Source: Fidelibacterota bacterium UBA7303 (GTDB taxonomy: Bacteria; Fidelibacterota; Marinisomatia; Marinisomatales; UBA1611). From it: a stretch of DNA of 9,648 nt. The notes beneath the pieces are model-generated. The model made no database searches, had not been told where the DNA came from, and worked only from the letters and a program-made list of their open reading frames with translations. Made by a program: the position numbers and the translations under genes. The stretch covers positions 1 through 9,648 of the forward strand of contig DKQR01000140.1 in the NCBI GenBank assembly GCA_002471805.1, given 5' to 3'. The number at the start of each line of letters is the position of its first letter. The stretch's first letter is position 1. Below, piece after piece: positions 1 to 7,727 of the stretch.

Positions 1-519
1 CATACCCCTTATTCCGGCTTAAATATCACTACTTCTTATTCCGATGGTAGTTTAATAATAACCGGTTTTGTATCCGAGGATTCTGTATCAAATAAATTAC
101 AGGTCGGTGATAAAATTCATGAAATCAACGGTGAAACAATACCCAATATACAACTGCCGGTGAAAGGTCCGGCGGGTGAGGTCATCCAGCTCGTCATAAC
201 AAAATCTGGAGATTCGACTTTCACCACAGATAGTCTGGAACTGCAATTGATCCAGTTTTCTCAAAATACTGAATCTTTTCTCCAAGATATCATTGTCTAT
301 GAAAAACAGTGGTATGATTATCACCTGGAAATCCTAAATATTTTATCCCGTAAAGATCAGATAATGATTCATTATCACTGGGAAGGGTCAAAAACAGAAA
401 AAGGTGCTGTCTATCATTTATTTGCTATGGAATTGATCCAAAGAGATAATAATACAGGGCTGATTAAAAGTATAAAGGGAGTGTGGTCTGAAAAACAGTT
501 CAGGGATCAGTTCAAATAA
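1..519 (+). CDS. PDZ-domain protein with NTF2/SnoaL-like C-terminal part (5'-truncated by window edge)
   Basis: The reading frame is open from base 1 to the TAA at 517-519, giving 172 residues with no start in view, so the N-terminus lies outside the window. Residues about 8-70 look like a PDZ fold: a beta-rich start, then a turn with the pattern LQVGDKIHEINGE and a strand after 'GPAGE', which is typical of bacterial PDZ domains that bind protein C-termini. Residues about 75-172 (Trp-Tyr-Asp-Tyr-His-Leu-Glu, then alternating strands ending near 'GVWSEKQFRDQF') resemble the second half of an NTF2/SnoaL-like domain of the ester-cyclase type. That second assignment rests on pattern only. No protease catalytic motif is visible. 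The gene ends tail to tail with the inositol monophosphatase gene on the other strand, overlapping it by 8 bases, with no terminator in between. Substrate and location are unknown. Confidence 0.7.
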   Translation, partial: HTPYSGLNITTSYSDGSLIITGFVSEDSVSNKLQVGDKIHEINGETIPNIQLPVKGPAGEVIQLVITKSGDSTFTTDSLELQLIQFSQNTESFLQDIIVYEKQWYDYHLEILNILSRKDQIMIHYHWEGSKTEKGAVYHLFAMELIQRDNNTGLIKSIKGVWSEKQFRDQFK

Positions 520-1303
520 TCGATCTAATTACCTTTACCATTTTGTCATGGAGGATAGGATTGGTTACTAAAATATTATTATTATATATCGAATAATCCG
601 AACCATCCATTTGGGTAACTATCGCACCCGCTTCCCGGGCAATGATAAAGCCTGCCGCGGTATCCCAGGGGTGCAAATCAAATTCCCAAAAACCATCTAC
701 TTTCCCCGCGGCTACATGACATAGATCCACCGCCGCCGCACCCAGTCTCCTAACGCCTTGGGTTTTATCTGTAAAAGATTTAAACAGCAGCATATTTTTC
801 TCCCAATTTTCCCCGTGTTCATAACCAAATCCAGTTACCAGCAGACTATTTTCCAGTACGCTTATTGTTGAACAGGATATGGGCTGCCCATCACACCAGG
901 CACCTTCACCTTTTATGGCTGAATACAGTATTGCGTGTGGCATTTCCAGCACAACACCTATCTGGGGCGTATTTTGGTGATATAGGCCTATAGAGACTCC
1001 AAAAGAAGGATAGCCGTGGACAAAATTCGTTGTTCCGTCTAAGGGATCAATGATCCAGAGATAATCAGATGATGTTGCTTCTTCGCCGGATTCTTCCGCT
1101 AAAAATGAATGCTCCGGGAAAGAGGATTTGAGTATGGATTTAATTTTTTTCTCAGACCGGTGATCGGTTTCCGTCACCAGGTCTGTTTTGCCTTTGAAAT
1201 CGGCAACCCGGGGAGAATCCAGTGCATCCATAATGATATGGGAGGCAGCAATGGCAGATTCCACTGCCGCCTGGAGCAGATCATCGTTATCTATTGGGGA
1301 CAT
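512..1303 (-). CDS. suhB: Inositol monophosphatase family protein (SuhB-like)
   Basis: This 263-residue protein has the usual length and all signature motifs of the Mg2+-dependent inositol monophosphatase family. These are LAEES (Glu70), the core WIIDPLDGTTNFVHG (Asp86, Asp89 and following Gly-Thr-Thr), and HPWDTAAG near the C-terminus (Asp214), which together form the metal site. The family hydrolyses myo-inositol 1-phosphate and related sugar phosphates in the cytoplasm. E. coli SuhB also has a role in rRNA transcription antitermination, but nothing here shows that. The ATG at 1303-1301 lies inside the end of the upstream symporter gene (17-base overlap), which suggests translational coupling. 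A GGGGAG sits only one base before the ATG, too close for an optimal ribosome site. No better in-frame start is seen. The symbol marks the family; the true substrate could be another phosphomonoester. Confidence 0.93.
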   Translation of the reverse strand: MSPIDNDDLLQAAVESAIAASHIIMDALDSPRVADFKGKTDLVTETDHRSEKKIKSILKSSFPEHSFLAEESGEEATSSDYLWIIDPLDGTTNFVHGYPSFGVSIGLYHQNTPQIGVVLEMPHAILYSAIKGEGAWCDGQPISCSTISVLENSLLVTGFGYEHGENWEKNMLLFKSFTDKTQGVRRLGAAAVDLCHVAAGKVDGFWEFDLHPWDTAAGFIIAREAGAIVTQMDGSDYSIYNNNILVTNPILHDKMVKVIRSII

Positions 1304-2822
1304 GCTCCCCGGAAAAATATTCCGCTGTCATGGTTTTTAAGGTATTTCCCAATAGCAGGATGGATATCAAATTGGGGAAGGTCATGATTCCCAATGCTGC
1401 ATCGCCGAATGCCCATACGGCTTCCAGACTGGCAATCGCGCCCAGAAATACAAACAGCACAAACACCCAGCGGTAAGGAATGATCGCTTTTTCACCAAAA
1501 AGATATTCTGTTGATCTGTCGCCGTAAAAAGACCAGCTGATCGCAGTGGAAACAGCAAACAACAACACACTGGCAGTGACTATTTTATCCCCATAATCAA
1601 AAAGGGAATTCAAACCGGTTTTAAAAGCAAATGCCGTAAGTAAACTGCTGTTCAATAATTCACCTGTAAAGTAGGGGTCGATGGCATTTTTGTAAAATTC
1701 CGTATGGTGCCATGCACCTGTGGAAATAATCACCAAACCTGTGAGCGTGCAGATAACAATCGTATCTATATAAGGGCCCAGCATAGCGACGGCGCCTTCT
1801 CTCACGGGATATTTTGTTTTTGCCGTGGAATGAGCAATGGCCGCAGACCCTTGGCCGGCCTCATTAGAGTACAGTCCCCGCTTAATACCCCACAGCATGG
1901 TCAAAAGAATGCCGCCGCCTGTTCCCGCAATAGTCGCCGGTGGATTAAAAGCCATTTCAATAATCAAACCAAAACTGGTTCCAATATCACCTAAATGCAT
2001 TAATAGAATGATAGAAGCGGCTGTAACATAAATAAGGGCCATGATCGGAGCCAGAAAACCAGTGACATGGCCAATCCGTTTTATGCCGCCGATAATCACT
2101 ACACCTACCACTCCTGCAAGAATCAAGCCGTTGATGACTTGCTGAACCGAAACAGAAAAACCGCTGAATAGGGCATATTTCACCGTAAGAAAATGATTGT
2201 TGCCTACCAGTTGTACCACTTCCGAATAAACCTGGTCAGACACCGTAAAGGCCTGGATAGCATTCCCGGTAGCGAAAGAACAAATAATAGCGAATGCGGC
2301 AAAGGATACAGCCAGCCAGCGCCATTTCCGGCCCAGACCATTCTCAATGGTGTACATGGGCCCGCCAGCAGTAAAACCAAGGGCATCCATCTCCCGATAT
2401 TTCATGGACAGGGTGCATTCTGCATATTTAAGTGTGGTACCAAAAAAAGCTGTTACCCACATCCAGAACAGGGCACCGGGTCCACCGTAATAAATCGCTG
2501 TTGCTACTCCTGCAATATTCCCGATTCCCACTGTGGCTGAAAGGGCAGTGGTCAAGGCTCTAAAATGATTCAGGTCCCCTTCATCTTCAGGATTATCATA
2601 TATCCCACGGGTTACATTTATGCCATGCTTTAAATATTTTAATTGTGGAAATCCAAGTTTAATTGTGGTGTAGATTCCGGTACCCACCAGTGCCAGTATC
2701 ATCAGAGGTACCGCCCGCTTTCCTGGAAAAGACCACACAGCTTCAAAAAACTCTACACCAAAGACATATAGAATAAATAAAATGATCGCAAAGGCAGCAA
2801 GGCCCGCATTTTTCCGGCTCAT
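1287..2822 (-). CDS. Sodium:alanine/glycine symporter (AGCS family, AlsT/DagA-like)
   Basis: This is a 511-residue integral membrane protein, the usual length for the alanine/glycine:cation symporter family, which imports small neutral amino acids with Na+ across the inner membrane. Conserved blocks are seen in order: HFRALTTALSATVGIGNIAGVATAI (about 86-110), GGPGALFWMWVTAFFGTTLKYAE (about 113-135), GGPMYTIENGLG (153-164), and the SNEAGQGSAAIAHS segment (319-332). About ten hydrophobic stretches are visible along the chain. The start ATG at 2822-2820 is preceded by a clear AAGGAG with a 6-base spacer. The gene overlaps the following inositol phosphatase gene by 17 bases on the same strand, so the two are likely one transcript. 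Whether alanine, glycine or another amino acid is carried, and whether Na+ or H+ drives it, cannot be read from the sequence. Confidence 0.95.
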   Translation of the reverse strand: MSRKNAGLAAFAIILFILYVFGVEFFEAVWSFPGKRAVPLMILALVGTGIYTTIKLGFPQLKYLKHGINVTRGIYDNPEDEGDLNHFRALTTALSATVGIGNIAGVATAIYYGGPGALFWMWVTAFFGTTLKYAECTLSMKYREMDALGFTAGGPMYTIENGLGRKWRWLAVSFAAFAIICSFATGNAIQAFTVSDQVYSEVVQLVGNNHFLTVKYALFSGFSVSVQQVINGLILAGVVGVVIIGGIKRIGHVTGFLAPIMALIYVTAASIILLMHLGDIGTSFGLIIEMAFNPPATIAGTGGGILLTMLWGIKRGLYSNEAGQGSAAIAHSTAKTKYPVREGAVAMLGPYIDTIVICTLTGLVIISTGAWHHTEFYKNAIDPYFTGELLNSSLLTAFAFKTGLNSLFDYGDKIVTASVLLFAVSTAISWSFYGDRSTEYLFGEKAIIPYRWVFVLFVFLGAIASLEAVWAFGDAALGIMTFPNLISILLLGNTLKTMTAEYFSGEHVPNR

Positions 2823-2909
2823 GAAATTCTCCTTAATATTCGAACAGAGGTTATTAAGTTTAGTCTGGACTGTGTATTAGCACAACCCGCATTTATACAT
2901 TTTAATTTT
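2823..2909. promoter_or_regulatory. Divergent intergenic region with candidate promoters
   Basis: These 87 bases separate the leftward symporter gene from the rightward comEC gene, so both promoters should lie here. On the minus strand, TTGTGC (2885-2880) and TAAACT (2862-2857) are spaced by 17 bases and could be -35/-10 boxes of the symporter gene; each matches the sigma-70 consensus only partly. On the plus strand the best -10-like hexamer is TATACA (2894-2899), which would start transcription almost at the comEC ATG. A small dyad AGTC-TG-GACT lies at 2862-2871 and touches the putative minus-strand -10. The match quality is low and the exact boxes are guesses. Confidence 0.35.
2829..2834 (-). 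promoter_or_regulatory. Shine-Dalgarno site of the symporter gene
   Basis: On the minus strand AAGGAG lies six bases before the ATG at 2822. It is one of only two strong ribosome sites in the window and fixes the symporter start. Confidence 0.8.
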
Positions 2910-5282
2910 ATGAATGCATTACAGAAAATTGCACTTTTTTCCAGGGTAAATATATTTCTATCGTTTGCCTTATTATTGTTGTTCGGGATATTCATTAGCT
3001 TTTTCATTACCAGTATATATGGTCCGCTGGTATTCACCGCTGTTGGAATTGTGTCTGTGATCATATCAAAACGTATTCATCTGACCTATATGTTTATTGC
3101 TATTACAGTGTTTTCCAGTGGCTGGTTTATTTCATCTGTCCGTTTACATGAAATTGAATACAAAACTCAGACCGCGGATCGTATCCATCAAAAACAGTAT
3201 TCATTTCAGGCCGCAGTCATGACTGCTGGTGAAACTGAAAAAGGGTGGAAGGCGACCTGTCGGTTGTTAGCCATAGATTCAGCAGACATTAAAACCAAAT
3301 TGCTCGGTATTGTCTACGGCCACGGCAGAATTCCCGCAAAGGGCGATACTGTTTTTACCAAAGGAAAATTTGTAAAACTTTCCGGCAGGCGCAATCCTGG
3401 AGAATTCAATTTTAAAGCCTATTATGCCAGACAAAATATTTATTGCCGCATTTTCATCGATAAAAAGGATTCTCCCCGCATCATTTCGGGCGGACAAACA
3501 ATTATCAGCGATAGGATTATTCATTCTGTACAAAATTATATTCGGCAGACTATCCAGAACAGCACAGATCAGAAGACGGCTGGATTACTGCTGGCTTTGC
3601 TGCTTGGGGATAAATCTTCCATAGATGAAAACCTGAAAGCGGATTTTGCAGATACAGGTGTAATTCACGTTTTAGCTGTATCTGGACTGCATGTAGGATA
3701 TATTCTTATCATTTTAACAATATGTGCATCCATATTGCGAATTCCTTGGGGATGGAATCGCCTTGTGATTATACTGGGTCTTTTTTTCTATGCAGCATTA
3801 ACGGGAGGAAAGCCCAGTGTGATTAGGGCGTCATTCATGGCGGTGTTATATGTGCTGGCTCCTGTGCTGGACCGCCAGCCGCAGATCTGGAACATTATTG
3901 GATTTTCCGCTGCTGTTCTTTTGGCATATGATCCAATGTATATACAGGACCTGGGCTTTATTCTCAGTTTTTCTGCTGTGATTTCCATTGTGTATTTTTA
4001 CTCTTTACTAACGGAGAAGGTGCTCCCGGAATTTTTAAATCCGCGTTCAATTTCGAATCCGATCCTGAGCAATGGCTGGTCGCTGTTTCTGGTTTCATTA
4101 TCCGCGCAATTGGGTACCTTACCCATCACAGCACTTTTCTTTCACAAGATACCTGTTATCTCTTTAGTTGCCAACGTACTGATTGTCCCAATTGTGGGTA
4201 TTCTGGTTGTTGTTGGATTTTTTATCATCGGTCTGAGTTGGAGTCCCATTGCCTCAATATTGTCTGGCCATGCTGCCTGGTTCATTCAAGTTGTCATTTC
4301 CTGGCTGGCAAACAGGTTCTCTTCCTTTCCTTATTCATCCATATCGATATCTCATATTGGCCTCTATGAGATCACCGTTTATTTTCTCCTGATTACAACA
4401 GTATTATTCCTGCTCCAGCAATCCTTCAGAGCCAGGGGAGTTTTGTTATGCGTTGTAATTGCCAATATACTGATCTGGAAAAATGTTTTTTCGGTACCCG
4501 CTGCCGATATAATATTTATGGATGTAGGGCAGGGGGACGCGGCATTGATCCGTTTTTCTAATGGCAAAACGATGCTTGTAGACGCAGGCAACAGGAATAG
4601 GTGGGAAGACTATGGCGCAAGGGTTGTATTGCCGGTATTGAATTATTTTGATATAAAACAGTTGAATTGGACAGTGATGAGCCATCCCCACGCGGATCAT
4701 ATCGGCGGGCTGGTCAGCGTGGTAGAGGAGATTCATACCGATACACTTTGGGATTCTTATGCAGATTATGATTCATGGACTTATAATCATTTATTGGATC
4801 GCTATAGTAATGCCGGAACAGAGATCATCACTCCAAATAGTGGTGATATACTGGTAATATCACCGCTTGAGTCCATTCACATACTTGCACCTGACTCTTC
4901 CTTCGTTAAACAATCACATAATATCAATAATGCCAGTATTGTTTTTAAACTGACTGTGGGCGAAACTTCATTGTTATTCACAGGTGATATTGAAAAGGAG
5001 GGTGATGAAAGATTATTAAATTTTGGCGAATATTTGAAAACAGATGTTTTGAAAGTTGCACATCATGGTTCTATAACCAGCACGTCGAATGCACTATTGA
5101 AATTCATTTCACCGGTTATAGCAGTAGTCTCTGTTGGTGAAGGTAACAAATTCAGCCATCCGTCGGCAGGGGTAATGGATAGATTTTCAAGTCAGGGTAT
5201 TACCATTCACAGAACGGACCATAAAGGGGCGCTTTGGCTGCAGATGGATGGACACAATATTTGGGAAAAAAACTGGAAATAA
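2910..5282 (+). CDS. comEC: ComEC/Rec2 family DNA-internalization competence protein
   Basis: The 790-residue protein has the full three-part ComEC layout. Residues 1-80 hold membrane segments, followed by a soluble OB-like region (about 90-190, DUF4131 type). Residues about 220-525 form the polytopic 'Competence' domain, with LLLGDKSSID (231-240) and the hallmark HVLAVSGLHVGY (253-264). Residues about 533-785 form a metallo-beta-lactamase domain, starting MDVGQGDA (537-544), with the metal motif SHPHADHIGG (His592, His594, Asp596, His597), Asp693 in TGD and His718-His719 in AHHGS. ComEC forms the inner-membrane channel that passes single-stranded DNA into the cytoplasm during transformation; the C-terminal domain is thought to be a nuclease acting on the incoming DNA. 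All expected metal ligands are present, so it looks intact. There is no clear Shine-Dalgarno before the ATG; the leader is AT-rich. It heads a rightward train of six genes. Confidence 0.95.
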   Translation: MNALQKIALFSRVNIFLSFALLLLFGIFISFFITSIYGPLVFTAVGIVSVIISKRIHLTYMFIAITVFSSGWFISSVRLHEIEYKTQTADRIHQKQYSFQAAVMTAGETEKGWKATCRLLAIDSADIKTKLLGIVYGHGRIPAKGDTVFTKGKFVKLSGRRNPGEFNFKAYYARQNIYCRIFIDKKDSPRIISGGQTIISDRIIHSVQNYIRQTIQNSTDQKTAGLLLALLLGDKSSIDENLKADFADTGVIHVLAVSGLHVGYILIILTICASILRIPWGWNRLVIILGLFFYAALTGGKPSVIRASFMAVLYVLAPVLDRQPQIWNIIGFSAAVLLAYDPMYIQDLGFILSFSAVISIVYFYSLLTEKVLPEFLNPRSISNPILSNGWSLFLVSLSAQLGTLPITALFFHKIPVISLVANVLIVPIVGILVVVGFFIIGLSWSPIASILSGHAAWFIQVVISWLANRFSSFPYSSISISHIGLYEITVYFLLITTVLFLLQQSFRARGVLLCVVIANILIWKNVFSVPAADIIFMDVGQGDAALIRFSNGKTMLVDAGNRNRWEDYGARVVLPVLNYFDIKQLNWTVMSHPHADHIGGLVSVVEEIHTDTLWDSYADYDSWTYNHLLDRYSNAGTEIITPNSGDILVISPLESIHILAPDSSFVKQSHNINNASIVFKLTVGETSLLFTGDIEKEGDERLLNFGEYLKTDVLKVAHHGSITSTSNALLKFISPVIAVVSVGEGNKFSHPSAGVMDRFSSQGITIHRTDHKGALWLQMDGHNIWEKNWK

Positions 5283-5291
5283 TTATTCCAG
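5273..5291 (+). repeat. Inverted repeat spanning the comEC stop codon
   Basis: CTGGAAATAATTATTCCAG has perfect 6-base arms and becomes a perfect 18-base palindrome if one A is bulged. It includes the comEC TAA and has no T-run after it, so it is not a canonical terminator. A weaker relative, GGAATAATTTCC (6266-6277), spans the stop codon of the next gene. It could be an mRNA-end stabilising hairpin or chance in AT-rich DNA. Confidence 0.4.
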
Positions 5292-5333
5292 GAATATTTA
5301 CATTGTGATTTTTCTTAGCAAAAGACATATAGG

Positions 5334-6272
5334 ATGAGTGAGGAATTCATAGCAGGTGTTGATGAAGCGGGGCGCGGCCCCCTTGCCGGTCCTGTCGTAG
5401 CCGCTGCTGTTATACTTGATGACAATCATGGCATTACCGGATTAAGAGATTCAAAAAAACTCAGTGAAAAAAAACGTGAATTGCTATATGATGTAATCTT
5501 TGAAAAAGCAGCAAGTATCGGTATTGGAAAAGTGGATGTTAAAACCATTGATAGAATCAATATCAGGGAAGCCACTTTTAAAGCCATGCAAATTGCCCTG
5601 GGTAGGTTATCCATTAAACCTGCGAAAGCATTGATCGACGGCTACGCCCTCAATAATCAGGTGATACCCAATGAAGGGGTCATAGGAGGAGATGACCTGG
5701 TAGATTCTATCAAAGCGGCATCAATCATTGCCAAGGTGACACGGGACCGGTTGATGATGGAGTATGCAGTTATTTTTCCGGAATATGGCTTTGAACGGCA
5801 TAAAGGGTATGGCACCAAGGCGCACTTCCAGGCCTTGATTGATTATCGATCAACACCAATTCATAGACGCTCTTTTAAGCCGGTAAAAAATCACATGCCG
5901 ACTCTAACCTGGATTTCAGAACTGAACAGAGTCGGCTGGCTTGGCGAGAAACTGGCCGCATTGTATTTAAAACAAAAAGGAATCTCAATCATAGAAATGA
6001 ACAGGAATTGCCCTCCATACGGAGAAATAGATATTTTAGGTAGAACTGAAGATGAATGGATATTTACTGAAGTTAAAACTGCCTACAAGACCAGTATTCA
6101 GCAGATTGAAAAAAAAATTGACCATAAAAAACTGATAAAAATGGGAAATGCGATTTACCAAATAAGGGAAGATATGGAACAAGAATTGGATTTCCGCATT
6201 GATTGTGTTATAGTGAATTTGAAAAAAACAGGACCGGAAATAAAACATTACGAAGGAATTCACCTGGAATAA
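5334..6272 (+). CDS. rnhB: Fusion protein: ribonuclease HII - YraN (UPF0102) nuclease-fold domain
   Basis: The 312-residue protein joins two families usually encoded separately. Residues 1-190 are RNase HII, which cuts the RNA strand of RNA-DNA hybrids and removes misincorporated ribonucleotides. It has GVDEAGRGPLAGP (8-20), DSKKLS (39-44), LIDGY (Asp102), GGD (Asp120) and AKVTRDRLM, giving the catalytic set Asp10, Glu11, Asp102, Asp120, followed by HKGYGTKAH and the HRRSFKPVK end. Residues about 197-312 are YraN/UPF0102: GWLGEKLAALYLKQKG, GEID (230-233) and FTEVK (244-248), the Asp/Glu-x-Lys pattern of PD-(D/E)XK nuclease folds. The YraN function is not established. rnhB and yraN are often neighbours in bacteria, so the fusion fits. 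There is no stop or start break near the junction (about 190-197). The ATG is preceded only by AGG directly adjacent, a poor ribosome site, but the N-terminus matches the family start. It lies 51 bases after comEC. Confidence 0.93.
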   Translation: MSEEFIAGVDEAGRGPLAGPVVAAAVILDDNHGITGLRDSKKLSEKKRELLYDVIFEKAASIGIGKVDVKTIDRINIREATFKAMQIALGRLSIKPAKALIDGYALNNQVIPNEGVIGGDDLVDSIKAASIIAKVTRDRLMMEYAVIFPEYGFERHKGYGTKAHFQALIDYRSTPIHRRSFKPVKNHMPTLTWISELNRVGWLGEKLAALYLKQKGISIIEMNRNCPPYGEIDILGRTEDEWIFTEVKTAYKTSIQQIEKKIDHKKLIKMGNAIYQIREDMEQELDFRIDCVIVNLKKTGPEIKHYEGIHLE

Positions 6273-6297
6273 TTTCCTAATTTCACGCTTTCAATTT

Positions 6298-7278
6298 ATG
6301 CAGATTAAGAAGAATAGAGTCCTAGCAGAGATCCGGGCAATCATAATCATCGTTATCATTGTTCTGACCATAAAAGTAACACTGGTGGAAGCATATATTG
6401 TTCCTACTGGCAGTATGGAAAATACCATTATGACCGGTGATTTTTTAATTGGCAGCCGTTTCGTATATGGAATGCGGACACCGGATTGGATAGGCATTCC
6501 CTATACAGATATAGGCTTCTCTGTCCCTTATATTAAATTTCCAGTATTCAAGATTCCTAAAAAAAATGATATACTTATTTTTAAATATCCACGGGATAAA
6601 TACGTTAAATACGTGAAGAGGTGCCTTGCCGGGCCAGGCGATACCCTTCTCGTTGATGCCAAAAATGTTTATGTAAACAGAAAGAAGGTACACCTGAATG
6701 AAAATGGTAAATTACTTACACCTGTGATGCCCAGGTCTTATCAACAGCCCGATATTTTCTTGAGTTCAGAAACCAACATCAATAAAGATAACACGGGGCC
6801 TATTTACATACCAAAACAAGGCGATACTTTTCCTATACATGATGAAACCAATTGGCGATTTTTACTTCCACTCATGATGATGGAAGGTCATGAAGCAAAA
6901 TTGATTAATGATGAAATTACTTTTGATTTCACCCTTCAGGATCCCAATGATTTATACCGCAGAAAGGGCAAAAAAAGTGTGTATGAACAATATTTTCCCA
7001 ACGGCAGCCTGATTACGCCCTGGTCCAAGGCAATAAAGGATGAACATTTTCAATATTTATTTATTGATGGTATCCCCGTCTCCGATTGGTCTGAATTTAC
7101 AACTATGCAAAATTACTACTGGGCCATGGGTGATAATCGAGACGACAGTCTGGATTCCAGATACTGGGGCTATGTACCTGAAAACAATATTTTAGGTGAG
7201 GCTATTTTCGTTTATTTTTCCTTGAACCTGGATACATGGTCCCCAAGATGGGGCAGGGTCGGTACCCTGATTCAATAA
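6298..7278 (+). CDS. lepB: Signal peptidase I with long insertion
   Basis: The 326-residue protein is a type I (S26) signal peptidase, which removes signal peptides from exported proteins at the outer face of the inner membrane. One N-terminal membrane segment (about 13-30) is followed by box B VPTGSME with the nucleophile Ser39. The YVKRCLAGPGDTL block carries the general base Lys (probably Lys107), and box E is MGDNRDDSLDSRYWGYVP (277-294). Between the Lys block and box E there are about 150 residues, much more than in the short Gram-positive enzymes, with no recognisable domain. Long inserts here are seen in Gram-negative and FCB-type enzymes. The start at 6298 gives a normal short cytoplasmic tail; there is no Shine-Dalgarno before it. 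It lies 25 bases after the rnhB-yraN fusion, and the next gene starts inside or just after its end, so co-transcription is likely. Confidence 0.95.
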   Translation: MQIKKNRVLAEIRAIIIIVIIVLTIKVTLVEAYIVPTGSMENTIMTGDFLIGSRFVYGMRTPDWIGIPYTDIGFSVPYIKFPVFKIPKKNDILIFKYPRDKYVKYVKRCLAGPGDTLLVDAKNVYVNRKKVHLNENGKLLTPVMPRSYQQPDIFLSSETNINKDNTGPIYIPKQGDTFPIHDETNWRFLLPLMMMEGHEAKLINDEITFDFTLQDPNDLYRRKGKKSVYEQYFPNGSLITPWSKAIKDEHFQYLFIDGIPVSDWSEFTTMQNYYWAMGDNRDDSLDSRYWGYVPENNILGEAIFVYFSLNLDTWSPRWGRVGTLIQ

Positions 7279-7727
7279 TATTTTTGCGGCCTCTTTTATT
7301 CATTCTCATTTTATCTGCTTCAGTAAAATTTTCTTTTTGCCCCAGGCCGCCCAGGATGGTACGTCATTATGGCTATAACAAAGCACCAAAAGATGCTTTA
7401 ACTGAGATTAGAGCAGTACTGGAATCTGAGGGATACAGAATAATCGAATATGCTCCGGAAGATGGTTTTATGTTCACAGATTATAAAATATTTTACTGGG
7501 GGAAAAATCAATTTCAGTTTGCGATTGTTGTACATGTAAAGGATAAAATCACTTTCACCGGTATGGGCAAACTGGATTTGCCAACCTCAGGCCTTGGCGA
7601 TCCCGATAAAATAATGGAAACTCAAACCATGGAGCGTCTTCCGTACCGTCTTCAGAGAAATGTATTTTCTGCACTGGATAATAAATTAGATAGCCTGGGA
7701 TATTTTAGCATTAATCATTGGCCCTGA
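7236..7727 (+). CDS. Small protein of unknown function with N-terminal signal/membrane segment
   Basis: I do not recognise this 163-residue protein. The ATG at 7236 overlaps the end of lepB by 43 bases and gives 17 polar residues before a hydrophobic stretch. A TTG at 7284, five bases after the lepB stop, would give a more classical signal peptide (MRPLLFILILSASV, counting TTG as Met) and 147 residues. Neither start has a good ribosome site. Cys35 follows the hydrophobic stretch, but the preceding residues Phe-Ser-Phe do not form a proper lipobox, so a lipoprotein is doubtful. The remainder (about 41-163) looks like a small alpha/beta domain: a helix 'ALTEIRAVLESEGY', several strands ('YKIFYW', 'FQFAIVVHV', 'KITFTGMG') and a C-terminal helix. 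This suggests an exported periplasmic or envelope protein. It is followed by the helical protein at 7810. Confidence 0.65.
   Translation: MVPKMGQGRYPDSIIFLRPLLFILILSASVKFSFCPRPPRMVRHYGYNKAPKDALTEIRAVLESEGYRIIEYAPEDGFMFTDYKIFYWGKNQFQFAIVVHVKDKITFTGMGKLDLPTSGLGDPDKIMETQTMERLPYRLQRNVFSALDNKLDSLGYFSINHWP

Noticed and set aside
97..324. Minus-strand open frame of 75 codons
   Set aside because: It lies entirely opposite the PDZ/NTF2-like coding frame, has no ribosome site and no recognisable motif.
1109..1387. Plus-strand open frame of 92 codons
   Set aside because: It is opposite the conserved inositol phosphatase and symporter sequences; composition is that of an antisense shadow.
2193..2540. 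Plus-strand open frame of 115 codons
   Set aside because: It is antisense to the most conserved part of the symporter gene and has no family features.
7330..7350. Lipoprotein signal with Cys35 in the first small protein
   Set aside because: The residues before the Cys are Phe-Ser-Phe, which does not fit a lipobox, and Lys31 interrupts the hydrophobic stretch.
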